A DNA stretch of 64,000 bases from Bombyx mori (Eukaryota > Arthropoda > Insecta > Lepidoptera > Bombycidae). Positions 22,601 through 33,344 of the stretch are shown in pieces. The stretch covers positions 16,799,001-16,863,000 of the forward strand of contig NC_085118.1 in the NCBI RefSeq assembly GCF_030269925.1. Direction: 5' to 3'. The notes below the pieces were generated by a model, which made no database searches, was not told where the DNA came from, and saw nothing but the letters and a program-made list of their open reading frames with translations. Numbering within the stretch: the first letter of the stretch is position 1; the number at the start of each line of letters is the position of its first letter. The translations under genes were made by a program, and so were the position numbers.

Positions 22601-23569
22601 TGTGCTGCACAATTTACTTGTCTGTTTATATCATACTACATATTTAACTGTTACGTCACCTTAATATATTAAATATCACGCCTGTCTCTAAATCTTCACA
22701 GTCTTAACATGTAATACCATCATTAACTTATTTTCTTTTGGACAGTCTACCATCGTGTAAGATTCTTTGGCATAATTATGTCATAAGAAATTGCGTTGGA
22801 ACAGCTTTGCAAGATGTCGGATTATTCACATTACAAAAAAAAAAAAAAAAAACATTAAATTCAGAAACAGATTCTGGTCTAAATTTAGTTCTGATCTAAA
22901 GTGCATAGAATTCCGTACTAAATACACTACACACAAACCTTTCTTCAGGTTAGCAGTTAATATAGATATAAAATACCACTGCATGATAACAAAACCATTC
23001 CTAGTATAGTGTATATTGTATAGTATACGGAGCTAAGACACAGTTCTCACATTTCCTTTGAAAATTTAACTGCATCAGTCTACGTATTTTATTTTAGAAT
23101 ACAAATAAAGAACGTCACGGGGAAAATGGAGAGGACGTATGAAAATTGCTTTGCTAAATAAAATTGTAGAAAATTCATTTTATATTGCAGCAACATTATC
23201 AAAGTTGCTTAATTCGGGCCGCCGAGGATGGCTCACTTTTGTAATTGCCGTCTGTTTAATAGTTTCGAAGTCGAGGTAAACAGCTACTTAAGATATTATT
23301 ATAATCTTCCACAAAACAGTATTTAAAAGATGCTTAATAGATGAAAATACACCTATTTGTTGAAAGGACCCGGACATTATCCGTATAGAAGAAATAAAGT
23401 ACTAGGGAAATTGTTAAAGCTTTTTTTGAAACAGTGACAGAAAACTATAAGGTTACATTGTAACTATCCAAGCAAACACCCATTACCATTTTGCGCCTAT
23501 TTTGACCGATAAATGGCACCACATAACCATCATGAACTATTCTCAGTAATCTCTTGATACTTACTAGAT
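22601..23569. other. No feature recognised
   Basis: AT-rich with an 18-A run at about 22836-22853. No gene content. Confidence 0.45.
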
Positions 23570-23842
23570 GAGCCAGGGGTTTGTCTACCTGTGGCACCGC
23601 GTGTCTGGTTGTAGTGTTGACCGCGGGAACCCCCTTACTCTGACCGGGTTCTGACCCCGGACGGAGATCGGACGTCGGGTGTAAGAGTGCAGGGGAGTCG
23701 TTTAGTGGATGGGCCCTAAAATCCTTGGGCCCGCGATCTGCTCTCAACACCGGCAAATCGTTGAGTCTCACATACCCCGCGCGCCCCCTATGCGCGGGGA
23801 CCTCGTAGGAGGTTCGGCCACCGGCCCGAAAAAAAAAAAAGG
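23570..23842 (+). mobile_element. GC-rich R1-like LINE 3' UTR
   Basis: A GC island ends with CCCCGCGCGCCCCCTATGCG, a hairpin-prone CGCGGGGACCTCG block, GTTCGGCCACCGGCCCG and 12 A. The start is approximate. A 108-codon minus-strand frame is a by-product of composition. Confidence 0.6.
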
Positions 23843-24137
23843 GGGTTGTCTACCCATCTAGCTAACCTGAGCTGGTTGAATACCAGCTGGAATCAAGGGT
23901 AGTAGCTCCGCTTTGTCCTGGCATACCACAAAATAAACAAAAGATATACTCCTTTGTGCAAAAGCTCTGAGTGAAACTTATTTTGTAATACGTTTGGCAA
24001 GTTTTCGTCCAAGTTATGTGGTTATGAATTTAAATAACGTACTGCATCTTGCCTCGCCTACCGCTATAATATTTATCCGTTTGCAGGAACGAATTCAGAA
24101 ATATATAGGCACAAATAAGTTGATTGTTTGAATTGTC

Positions 24138-24588
24138 TGAAGTCGTCGTGGCCTAAAGGATAAGACGTCCGGTGCATTCGTGTTGAAGCGATGCACCGGT
24201 GTTTGAATCCCGCAGGCGGGTACCAATTTTTCTAATGAAATACGTTCTCAACAAATGTTCACGATTGACTTCCGCGGTGAAGGAATAACATCGTGTAATA
24301 AAAATCAAACCCGCAAAATTATAATTTGCGTAATTACTGGTGGTAGGACCTCTTGTGAGTCCGCGCGGATAGGTATCACCATCCTGCCTATTTCTGCCGT
24401 GAAGCAGTAATGCGTTTCGGTTTGAAGGGTGGGGCAGCCGTTGTAACTATACTTGAGACCTTAGAACTTATATCCCAAGGTGGGTGGCGCAATTACGTTG
24501 TGGATTCTATAGGTTCTTAACATCAGTAACCACTTTACATCAGGTGAGCTGTGAGCTCGTCCACGCATCTAGGTAATAAAATAAAAAA
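24138..24588 (+). mobile_element. Full-length Bm1 SINE
   Basis: A complete head (GTCGTCGTGGCCTAAAGGAT, GGTGTTTGAATCCC), body and tail. The B box carries a C-to-T change (TTTGAATCCC). About 12 bp near the tail differ (GGATTCTATAGGTTCTTAAC). Confidence 0.93.
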
Positions 24589-24612
24589 ATTCATTGCTGA
24601 ATTTAATTATTA

Positions 24613-25354
24613 CTAGCTGATCCGACAGACTTCGTAGTGCCTCAATCGATAAATAAAAGACCTAAACTTTTGTATAAAATAAACTTAAAACAAACAAAAG
24701 GAATCCGTCCGACAAAGTCGTCGTGGCCTAACGGATAAGACGTCCGGTGCATTCGTGTTGAGCGATGCACCGGTGTTTGAATCCCGCAGGCGGGTACCAA
24801 TTTTTCTAATGAAATACGTACTCAACAGATGTTCACGATTGATTTCCACGGTGAAGGAATAACATCGTGTAATAAAAATGAAACCCGCAAAATTATAATT
24901 TGCGTAATTACTGGTGGTAGGACCTCTTGTGAGTCCGCACGGGTAGGTACCACCACCCTGCCTATTTCTGCCGTGAAGCAGTAATGCGTTTCGGTTTGAA
25001 GGGCGGGGCAGCCGTTGTAACTATAATTGAGACCTTAGAACTTATATCTCAAGATGGGTGGCGCATTTACGTTGTAGATGTCTATGGGCTCCAGTAACCA
25101 CTTAACACCAGGTGGACTGTGAGCTCGTCCACTCATCTAAGCAATAAAAAAAAAAAAAAAAAAAAACATCAAAGGAAAAACAAAATTGTTATTTTTATTT
25201 GATTCCGAGCATTTTCATATTTATCTACCTATTAAACCTTCTCTGGACTTCTACAAATAATTCAAGACCAAAATCAGCGAAATCGGGTTCCAGCCGTTCT
25301 CGAGTTTTAGCGAAAATAACGAACAGCAATTCATTTTTATATACCTTATATAGA
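24613..25354 (-). mobile_element. Non-autonomous Helitron carrying a nested Bm1
   Basis: On the minus strand it starts TCTATATAAGGTATATAAAA and ends GTCTGTCGGATCAGCTAG then T. The interior matches 46146-46440 and 61480-61686. The Bm1 at 24715-25166 splits it at the GGAATCCGTCCGAC site; the intact sister has GGGGAAC there, so a few bases were lost. Confidence 0.85.
24715..25166 (+). mobile_element. Full-length Bm1 nested in a Helitron
   Basis: A complete Bm1 with a 22-A tail, the least eroded tail in the window, pointing to a recent insertion. It also has GTGTTTGAATCCC in the B box, like its neighbour at 24138. Confidence 0.93.
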
Positions 25355-25719
25355 TTATACTGCTTCATTGAGTTCACTCCTGGTAACAATTACTCGTCTT
25401 ATAAGAGTGACCGGGTCGCAAGTCACCGGGCATCTAAATTTCATGAGTAAGCAAGCGTCGGTAATGTGCTCTGTCCAAACTCATATACATATTGATGTGT
25501 GGTTGATACTTTACTACTCCAAAACTAAGTTGTGAAGATCTTAATATTAGACGTTACTAAATAGTTAGATTCGTTCAGTTATGCATTATATGGAAATTTT
25601 ACCATATGCTGATGAAAGTGATGCAGAGAAACACAGTATCTGATTAACTCTATAGTTCGACATTAACATTATTAAACTTAAAAATAAGTACGTTATTAAA
25701 AACAAAAAATCGGTTATCT
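25167..25719. other. Rest of the Helitron, then unassigned DNA
   Basis: Up to 25354 is the right part of the Helitron; 25355-25719 has no identifiable content. Confidence 0.5.
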
Positions 25720-25827
25720 GTAACAACGTCATAAGAGAATACGCCTCAGAGCGAGGTAACGCCGCATGAGTCACGTTTTTTCGTGCGTGCAGCCGGCTCC
25801 ATCAAATTATAAGACGTTGTCACGTCA
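25720..25827 (-). repeat. Short deletion derivative of the 45352-45721 repeat family
   Basis: On the minus strand it begins TTGACGTGACAACGTCTTAT, continues with GGAGCCGGCTGCACGCACGA and ends near CTTATGACGTTGT. It shares both ends with the 370-bp copy at 45352 but lacks most of the interior. Similarity continues to AACCGATTTTTT outside the apparent end. Confidence 0.7.
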
Positions 25828-25995
25828 AAAAATGCACAAACATTTACTTCATTCGTAAATTTATGAATTTACGTACTTACTCCCAATTGCAACAACCTAT
25901 TTGACGTGACTAGTAAATTTTACACATTCATTGTGAATTCATTTTACTAAACAAAATTACCGAACCGATATGTATCGATTTAGTAAATCTCTATA

Positions 25996-26080
25996 TGATA
26001 TAAACTATAACCTATGTTCTACTATATGCTAACTATATGCTATAACCTATATTCTATATGCTATAAGCTATATGACAATA
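25996..26080. repeat. Imperfect short tandem repeat
   Basis: Repeated CTATATGCTATAACCTAT-like units in varying lengths. Confidence 0.7.
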
Positions 26081-26226
26081 GATTCTAGCGACACTTGGTT
26101 TTCGTTCTAATATTCCGAATCAGTCATTTCATGTATTATCTTAAATAGCTTCCACGCTAAAGTAAGCGTGTAGTTGAATGAAAATAATTGAAAAACGCGT
26201 GATAACTAGTGATAGTTATATAGTTG

Positions 26227-26446
26227 ATGCCACCTAAATCTCCTCCTCGCGTCGTTTCCTCACTGCTGAGGGTCGTGACCATTATAATTCGACATGATTT
26301 TACTCCTTGTAATGTCCCGCCAGCGCCTCCGATCATTGGCCGCATGAAGGACGTCGTGGAATAGGATCTCTAGTGTGGTGCGGATTTGGTCGAACCACCT
26401 TGTCGGACTGCGCCCGCGCGGTCTCTTTCCCTCCCACCAAACCAAT
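26227..26446 (-). pseudogene. C-terminus of an RTE/L2-type non-LTR RT protein
   Basis: The minus-strand frame reads KRPRGRSPTRWFDQIRTTLE, then VLHAANDRRRWRDITRSKIM, the standard end of these proteins (GRPxTRWxDQIR, then RxxWRxI). A stop follows after HDPQQ. Only about 60 codons remain. Confidence 0.75.
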
Positions 26447-26613
26447 GTATGTGTATTATCTATGATGCCACCTGCTAGAACGCTTTGACTTCAAATCCAC
26501 AATAAGTTTTAATTAAGGGATAGCCGTCATACAATGTAATTGAGTCGACGGAATATATCAATGTTAAGACAAGTGTCATTGTAAGTAAATGTAATTATGT
26601 GAATTATGTTTTG

Positions 26614-27052
26614 AAGTCGTCGTGGCCTAAAGGATAAGTCGTCCAGTGCATTCGTATCTAGCGATGCACCGGTGTTCGAATCCCGCAAGCGGGTACTAAT
26701 TTTTCTAATGAAATACGTACTTAACAAATGTTCAGGATTGACTTCCACGGTGAAGGATTAATATCGTGTAATAAAAAATAAAAACCCGCAAAATTATAAT
26801 TTGCGTTATCACTGGTGGTAGGACCTCTTGGGAGCCCGCACGGGTGGATACCACCACCCCACCTATTTCCGCCGTGAAGCAGTAATGCGTTTCGGTTCGA
26901 AGGGTGTGATAGCCGTTGTAACTATACTGAGACCTTAGAACTCATATCTCAAGGTGGGTTGTGGCATTTACGTTGTAGATGTCTATGGGCTCCAGCAACC
27001 ACTTAACACCAGGTGGGACGTGAGCTCATCCACCCATCTAAGCAATAAAAAA
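26614..27052 (+). mobile_element. Full-length Bm1 SINE
   Basis: Complete head with an intact B box GTGTTCGAATCCC, body and tail. It has normal length and a few substitutions. Confidence 0.93.
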
Positions 27053-27772
27053 AGTGACACCCCTAGTCTGCGGTATTTAGTTTATAACATAGTGCACCGT
27101 CAACTTGATCTGCCACTCTAAAACACTGAAAATTCACAATTGTAAGACTAGGTCTAGACTATAGTGCTCTGATATATTAACCGATCCTTTATTTTCGTTT
27201 CAAATATTTCTAGTTTTTGTGTCGTAATACCTGTTATTGTTTGGTAAGTTATTTTTTTATGGTTACAGACATAAAAGTACAATTGGTCGTCTTTTTTATC
27301 TCCGAAATAGGGGAGATAACGTGTTTACTTTGAAAAGCAAACGCTGGATGCTGGATCTATGAATGTTATTTAGATGTAGCTCATTTCCAGTCTTACTCGC
27401 TGGTATTGTTCACATCGGAAGTTAGAGCAAGACAAAAAATATTTGTGGCATTCGCGGATAGCGGCGTCTATCGCAGGATGTCTCCTGTAGGCGGATTTTT
27501 TTTCCGTTTGGTTTATGTTTCTTGATAAACTTTGTGTCTGGGATCGCGGATCGAGATTTTAATTTAAAAGGACCCTTCGCCCTTTAATTAACGTTATGAA
27601 TGGAACCTTTTACTTTTAATGAAATTATTATCGTGATGAATGATTGTCGCTTGATAATTTTTTATTATTAATACATTCGTTTTTTGCTTGTAGTATTTCT
27701 AAAATCTGTTTTGAATAAACAATTGCTACCAACACAATACTTGAAATATTTTATGTCTATAGATAAAGAGAC
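27053..27772. other. No feature recognised
   Basis: No identifiable content. Confidence 0.45.
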
Positions 27773-28021
27773 TTTTTATTTTTTTTTTGCTTAGATGGAT
27801 GGCAGAGCTCACAGCCCACCTGGTGTTAAGCGGTTACTGGAGCCCATAGACATCTACAACGTAGACGCGCCACCCACCTTGAGATACAAGTTCTAAAGTC
27901 TCAGTATAGTTACAACGGCTACCCCACCCTTCAAACCGAAACGCATTACTGCTTCACGGCAGAAATAGGCAGGGCTGTGGTACCTACCCGCGCGGACTCA
28001 CAAGTGGTCCTACCACCAGTA
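27773..28021 (-). mobile_element. Bm1 SINE, 5'-truncated
   Basis: Body and tail on the minus strand, T run at the left end, ends at ACTGGTGGTAGGACCAC. Confidence 0.92.
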
Positions 28022-28737
28022 AAAATTCTGTAAAAACTCTTCTCCAGTAACAACTCTTCTCATAATTGTCTATACAATTATTTAAAACAATGTTTAGAAA
28101 CTCAAATGTCAAAATCACAGAAGGCGATCTAATTCCATTCTAAACTGAAATTGTATCTCAATTTTATACTCTAACAAATGCAGACTCCCTTGAGGCATTG
28201 CCTGTCTGCCACAGACTATTTAAAAGTAAGTTGTTTCACTTACTAGTTTACATTACTGAATTTCACTTTTTGTTTATCTAAAATTAAAAAGATTTTGGCT
28301 GGGAGAATGCAATAAGCTTTTAACCATTCAATGTTTTTCATCTTCTCACGAAAAAACATAAGATTTGATGTTTTTCCGTTTCATATTTATAAGCTGCAGA
28401 ACAGTTTCAAGTCCTCGTCTCGACGGAACCTAAGAGCGTAGTTACTAACATAGATGTTCCACTACGTTCTTAACGCTTGCGTATCTAGAAGATTTTTAGA
28501 CTGTACACACGATTATGTAACATTCGCTTCTTTATCCAAGTTGTTGTCATCACTCCGCCTCTGTTTCTCTGTTTGCAGGCTTTCATATAGCTCAGTAGTT
28601 GAATGGGAGGTTCTCGGGTTAGATCGATATTTGAATTGAAGACGTCAAACATTTGTAGACATAGATTTACATTTAATATATTTTATTGAATTATGCGAGT
28701 ATATTTTCATTGTTAGGGTTTATTTGTCATACGTCCC
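28022..28737. other. No feature recognised
   Basis: AT-rich; only short frames. Confidence 0.45.
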
Positions 28738-29272
28738 ACCTTTTTTTTAACGCTGGGTAAGCCATTTACGGATACCCGGTCGAGGGGGTAACGAACTGGG
28801 TTATTTCGGACTCCGGTGCCTCCAGAGAGGAAAGGGGGGAGATGAGAAAGACACATGCTCTTCATCTCGCCCAATTTCTCAAAAGAGAACAGGCCTTGAA
28901 CAAGGCGCACGAGGCACTTGCCCCGCAAAACCGACCACCGACTAAACCCCATCGAGCCCCGCCACACGGGCTACACGAAGCCTACGGTACCGCAGTGCGC
29001 GCCGAATGTCCACTTACGCCGGTATCCGTGCTGATGATAAGACGGAATCTCTTCCCCGGGAAAATACTGAAGGCATCGTCTCGGTATACACACCGTGGGC
29101 GGCGCACAGGAGCCGTCTTGCACTGCTTCACCACTGGACCGACAGTCGAGTACCGAGCGCCTCTCGCCTGACCCTCGACAAACCCTACGGGGTTTGAGCG
29201 GCGCCTTCTCGCCCGCGCTCTTCTGGGGTGAGGAGCCACGAGCTATACACTTAATGTTAGGTGTTGCCACAA
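28738..29272 (-). mobile_element. R1-like LINE: ORF end and 3' UTR
   Basis: On the minus strand the last about 270 bp match 62290-62572: GGCGCGCACTGCGGTACCG, GTTTAGTCGGTGGTCGG, CACCGGAGTCCG, GTTACCCCCTCGACCGGGTA and an A tail at 28742-28749. The upstream part (28980-29270) is GC-rich with broken frames, probably the ORF2 end. Confidence 0.7.
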
Positions 29273-29678
29273 AAGCAACGTGAATGCACGTGGACCCACG
29301 CGTAGAGTTAAAATTAAACCCTCAACTGTATTGTGGTAGCGGCTGCTCTACTTCTCTACCCCAAATTCTACAACTGAAAAGTCTGACTTATCTTATTTAA
29401 TAAAATATAATATTCTCATGAATAGTAGTTCTTAATGTTAGTAGAATATTAGGTAAAAAAGATGTGTGGTGTCGTGGGACACCGGATAGGAACGAAGTTC
29501 CTTATTATAAAAATATTAATTTTAAGTTATATTCGAGGTATAAAGAAAATAAATATTCAGGTATACATTTTTGGAGTTTACTCCTTTAGAATCGATTTAC
29601 ATATATAGGCCCGGGGTATGAAAATTATGGGGACCAAAATCGTACTAGCATGTCACACGAAATGCGTTATGCGCCTGA

Positions 29679-29724
29679 TTGGCTCCTGATTGCGTGATGC
29701 GTGCGCGCGCCAATCAGGAGCCAA
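29679..29724. promoter_or_regulatory. Palindrome of CCAAT-type boxes
   Basis: TTGGCTCCTGATTG at 29679-29692 is exactly reverse-complementary to CAATCAGGAGCCAA at 29711-29724, with an 18-bp GC-rich centre. Each arm contains CCAAT or ATTGG. A promoter role is an inference only. Confidence 0.5.
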
Positions 29725-30014
29725 CGCGCGGCCGCGTTATCGCAGGTGACGCCGGGCTGCTGCGCCGGCAGTCCGCCACAAAGCCTCGTACTGATCGCGC
29801 GTTTCTCTCATTATTGTATTTTCATATATTTGTTAGTCGTTTGTTTTGTGTCTCGTTAATTTGTTAATAATCTGTAGTGTATCGTGTTGTCGTAATATAG
29901 AACTATTTCTCGTATTGTTTCGTTTAATTTTTTATATCCAGTAAACTCCAGTCGTGCGTCGGAGCGGACACACACACTTTTTTGTTATGATTTTTTTATT
30001 GATAAAAATAAAAA

Positions 30015-30111
30015 TAATCGCAAGGGTCAACCACTCCGCAGTGCAATGGAGCAGCCTCGCCCTGGGTGAACCGCCTGCATGATGACGGTATCCCCTATAC
30101 CAGATAAGAAT
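30015..30111 (-). pseudogene. U1 snRNA-derived sequence, 3'-truncated
   Basis: The minus strand from about 30111 follows U1 snRNA in order. There is a TTATCTGG version of the 5'-splice-site-pairing end (normally CTTACCTGG), GGGGATACCGTCATCATGC (stem I), GGCGGTTCACCCAGGGCGAG (stem I/II), CCATTGCACTGCGGA (stem-loop II) and GACCCTTGCGATTA (stem II/III junction). The similarity then ends in AT-rich DNA, so the rest of stem-loop III, the Sm site and stem-loop IV are missing. Changes in the recognition end and the missing Sm region argue for a dead copy. Confidence 0.83.
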
Positions 30112-30300
30112 GATTTAGCAAGAGAAATACGAGAGCCTCTATCAACTGTGTAACATCTCGTCACCACGATTCAAGAATTGTTAAATTTATATGGAGCGAC
30201 ATCTGTTGATAACAAACTAAATAGAAAAAATCTTACGTTACGGACGTTTTTTCCCGGTTAGGGTACCCCTAGGCATCGTCCTATAAGAAACTTCGTTCCA

Positions 30301-30999
30301 AAAAAAGAATCAATCATAGTTAGTTTAACTTTACATCAGTAAGCTTACAGCTAGTTCATCTTTATTGCCCTTTAAATCTTTAGTATCGGAGTACGCTTTC
30401 AGAAGAAAGCCCATGAAAATTTCTTAAAACGTGTTTGGAAAGACAGAACACGTTTCTGCCTAGTTGAATATTCCATCCGCATCAAATGCCCTAGGCTTTG
30501 ATGCACTCTTCAGCATTCATGTGTGTAGTAGGTCCTTTCATCTCGCCGCTGAACAAAAGCCTCCCGTAATCCTGTGCTGTCAGCGTTTTAGTTTAAAAGA
30601 GAAGCCTTGAATGGATTGTGTGTGGAAGGATATTAAAGTTTACGTACTGAATCCGGTTTTTTCTTCCTCTTTTATTGTCAAAGACGGAGATGTGGATGGT
30701 TAATTTGAAAGAAAAAAAAGCATTGAAATTCTGAATTTGTTTTGTTGTTAGTTGAACTTATCAAACGTTAGGTAGCCTACTTAAAGAGAGAAAAAAACTT
30801 AGCGTTGAATGGCCACGGCTTTACCATAATGAGTTTTTTTATGGCCGCATCAATAATGTACCGTCATGCTCTCTATGAAAAGGGCTATGTGTAGAATAAT
30901 ATTAAATAAAAAAAGCCATGTCAAATTAATTGAATGCGACTTTAAATTTTGAATATATGACGAGTACTTTTAAATACCTAATGGTGAGTGGCTACCGTC
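30301..30999. other. No feature recognised
   Basis: Nothing identifiable, apart from a degraded LINE-tail-like stretch GGTGAGTGGCTACCGTCA at about 30983. Confidence 0.45.
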
Positions 31000-31366
31000 A
31001 TTAATATGTCGGTGAAGCCAGAATTATTAACGCCATCGTCAGACATCTTAGAAGCAAATAGGGTGATCGAGCTAAGAGAATTATTGAGTAGGTACACCAA
31101 TCACGTTTGTTGTCTTAGAACAATTTAGAAATCTTCTCTTGACGTTAGTAAACGAAAACGAATGACAGTTCTTAGGACGGCGGCGCCGCTCTTCAAGACG
31201 GCTGGTCGGTAAGTGTGATGGCGTCTACGCGCCTCCATCGGCTAGGCTCTATCGTAGCACGAAGTTAGCCGAGTTCCGACGATACTGCAATCGTGCTGCC
31301 ATCTCTCGAGAATCGTGCTACGTTTCGTTTAGCTACCAAACGAATGACCGTCTCCGACATATAAAT
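31000..31366 (+). repeat. Unnamed repeat family, copy 1 (inverted copy at 42190-42508)
   Basis: Shared blocks include GGTGATCGAGCTAAGAGA, AGAACAATTTAGAAATCTTC, AAAACGAATGACAGTTCTTA, CATCGGCTAGGCTCT, GTAGCACGAAGTTAGCCGAG and ACCGTCTCCGA. This copy has an extra about 20 bp that repeats AATCGTGCT. No coding content is recognised. Confidence 0.8.
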
Positions 31367-31501
31367 ATTTGCAGTTCGAAAGGCCAAGATATATCGAGGG
31401 GCTCTCACACCTCACACGCGACATTTATTTTTGTAATTAAAGGTACGTTTGAATTTATATTAGCATCTATAAATCGATGTTTTTATTTAAATTTCAATCA
31501 A

Positions 31502-31750
31502 ACGGCCGTCTGGTGTAGTGGTAAGTGACATGGTCACTACACAAGGGGGTCGCGGGTTCGAATCCCGCCAAAGGAAGATATTTGTATGATAAATATAAAA
31601 TGACTTTTCCAGGGTTATGGATGTATATTAAAAATATATTGTATGTGTATAATAAAAATCTTACATATATTTCCGTTATCTGTAACACAAGTTTTTTACG
31701 AACTTACCACGGGACCAGTTAACGTGGCGTGATTGTTAAAAAAAAAAAAC
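31502..31750 (+). mobile_element. tRNA-derived SINE, third type
   Basis: The head has a TGGTGTAGTGGTAAGTGAC A box and GGGTTCGAATCCC B box. The body follows, with GGGACCAGTTAACGTGGCGT and a 10-A tail at about 31738. The AACACAAG...ACCAGTTA tail style resembles the SINE at 17810. It is not a tRNA gene, because the acceptor ends do not pair. Confidence 0.78.
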
Positions 31751-32639
31751 TACTCTACTACTCTATTGAAGTAGCTGATTTTTTTTTTTCATATTATATT
31801 TTTTCGAAATTTAAGCTTCAAATGGCTCTCCTGTAAAGTTGGAAAAATCTCACTTGGGCCAAATAGCTTTTTACATCTCGATATGACCCTGGAATTGCAG
31901 ATACGCGTCCCCTACCACTAAGGGCTCGTCAGAATCCTCTATTTGAGTAGCGACCAGAGAGCTATGTGGAGGGAAGTTCTTTCTGGAGACACTGAAAGAT
32001 TTTGGAACGCAATGTGGATAGTTTCAGTGGTTATAGGAACTACGATTGAACTCTGCTCCAGCGATGAGTGGTAAGTATTTGTATTAGTGGCATTAAAATG
32101 ATAATACTGTGCAATCTTTAGTAATTTCCAGTTTGTAATGGAAATGTAAATGAAATGTAAAACAATAGGATTAAACATTAGTGCATAATATGATTGCCAT
32201 TAAGTTAAGCTTAAAGTTTTATCCTCGTTAACGCCAGACGATCGCTTCGAGCTTTTCTTCGAGCAAATTTAAAATTGGTTCAAGGAGTTTAATTTTCAGC
32301 CAAAATGATTGAATACTCGATCATTAATAGTTAAGTGCCGGAGAAAAATCATCAGATTTTTTGTCTGACATTGCTTTTCTGGTCACAAAAGTAGGCGTTA
32401 TCTAGAACAGGACGTTGGCTAGTCTCGGAACAAAAGCCGTGAACGCAATCCCGCGAGCGCATCTCGTCTTTCCGGCTCATTTGATGCCCATTCTACTATA
32501 AATGTGACCCTGACTTGGTATTATTCAATATGTGCTGAGTTACTAACTTGCACGTTGGTTCAATACTTATGATCATGCTCTATACATATTCTTTTATATT
32601 GTTATAGTATATATTATGTACATATAAGAATATTTTAAC
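31751..32639. other. No gene recognised
   Basis: Only short frames (up to 79 codons); no identifiable content. Confidence 0.45.
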
Positions 32640-32712
32640 GGTAGGCATCTCCATGAGAGAGGGTGGCCACTCACCATCAGGCCGTGTGCTCGTCGGCCTA
32701 CAAAGGAAAAAA
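32640..32712 (+). mobile_element. LINE 3' tail scrap
   Basis: GGTGGCCACTCACCATCAGG, GCTCGTCGGCCTACAAAGG and an A run: the tail of the 17168 family, lacking the GTGGGC block. Confidence 0.7.
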
Positions 32713-32734
32713 AACATAATCAGAAGAGTTCAAA

Positions 32735-32830
32735 GCTCATCTAGTTTCAAGTGATCACCAGCACTCATAGGCATCACAACGTGAGTGCTGCCACTGGCTT
32801 TTAAAAGTGAAGTCGAAGTTTCAAATGTAT
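32735..32830 (-). mobile_element. Degenerate Bm1 scrap
   Basis: An order of tail blocks similar to reverse Bm1 (GAGTTCAAAGCTCATCTAG, CAGCACTCATAGGCATC), heavily diverged. Confidence 0.4.
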
Positions 32831-32917
32831 TATAATGTGTGGTACATAATAATTTTCAAACTGAAGAAACTTCAAATAGCTGGGTCATAAACACGCTTAT
32901 CCTCGTCATACGTCCAG

Positions 32918-33344
32918 TTTTTTTTTTCTATCGCTTGGGTCGGTAGACGAGCTCACAGCCCACCTGGTGTTTAGTGGTTACCGGAGCTCATAGACATCTA
33001 CAACGTAAATACGCCACCCACCTTGAGATATGAGTTCTAAGTCTCCGTTTTATAGTACAACGGCTGCCCCACCCTTCAAACCGAAACGCATTAATGCTGC
33101 AGGGCAGAAATAGGCAGAGTGGTGGTACCGAGCTGTGCGGAGTCACAAGAGGTCCTACCACCAGTAATTACGCAAATTATAATTTTGTGGGTTTGATCTG
33201 TATTACACCATGTTATTCCTTCACCGTGGAAGTCAATCGTGAACATTTATGAAGTACGTATTTCATTAGAAAAATTGGTATTCGCCTGTGGGATTCGAAC
33301 ACCTGTCCATCGCAAGATACGAATACAACGGTTATATCTTATCT
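32918..33344 (-). mobile_element. Bm1 SINE, split by the RTE insertion (main part)
   Basis: Minus-strand Bm1 with its T run at 32918-32928, body, and head up to the ATATCTTATCT site, where the RTE element begins. The head resumes at 36548. Confidence 0.92.

Larger units (their letters stand above)
29469..30300. repeat. Hairpin-rich block with candidate inverted ends; unidentified element
   Basis: The left end carries two adjacent small hairpins, GGTGTCGTGGGACACC and GGAACGAAGTTCC. The right end (30279-30298) carries ATAAGAAACTTCGTTCC, which is inverted relative to GGAACGAAGTTCCTTAT on the left with one mismatch. Between them lie a GC-rich CCAAT-type palindrome and a U1-derived sequence. No transposase frame was seen and the boundaries are tentative. 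Confidence 0.45.

Noticed and set aside
23445..23771. 108-codon minus-strand frame
   Set aside because: Lies in a GC-rich LINE 3' UTR; the frame follows from low stop density in GC-rich DNA.
28842..29283. Several overlapping frames of 60-109 codons on both strands
   Set aside because: All are within a GC-rich LINE end; no motif or codon pattern supports a gene.
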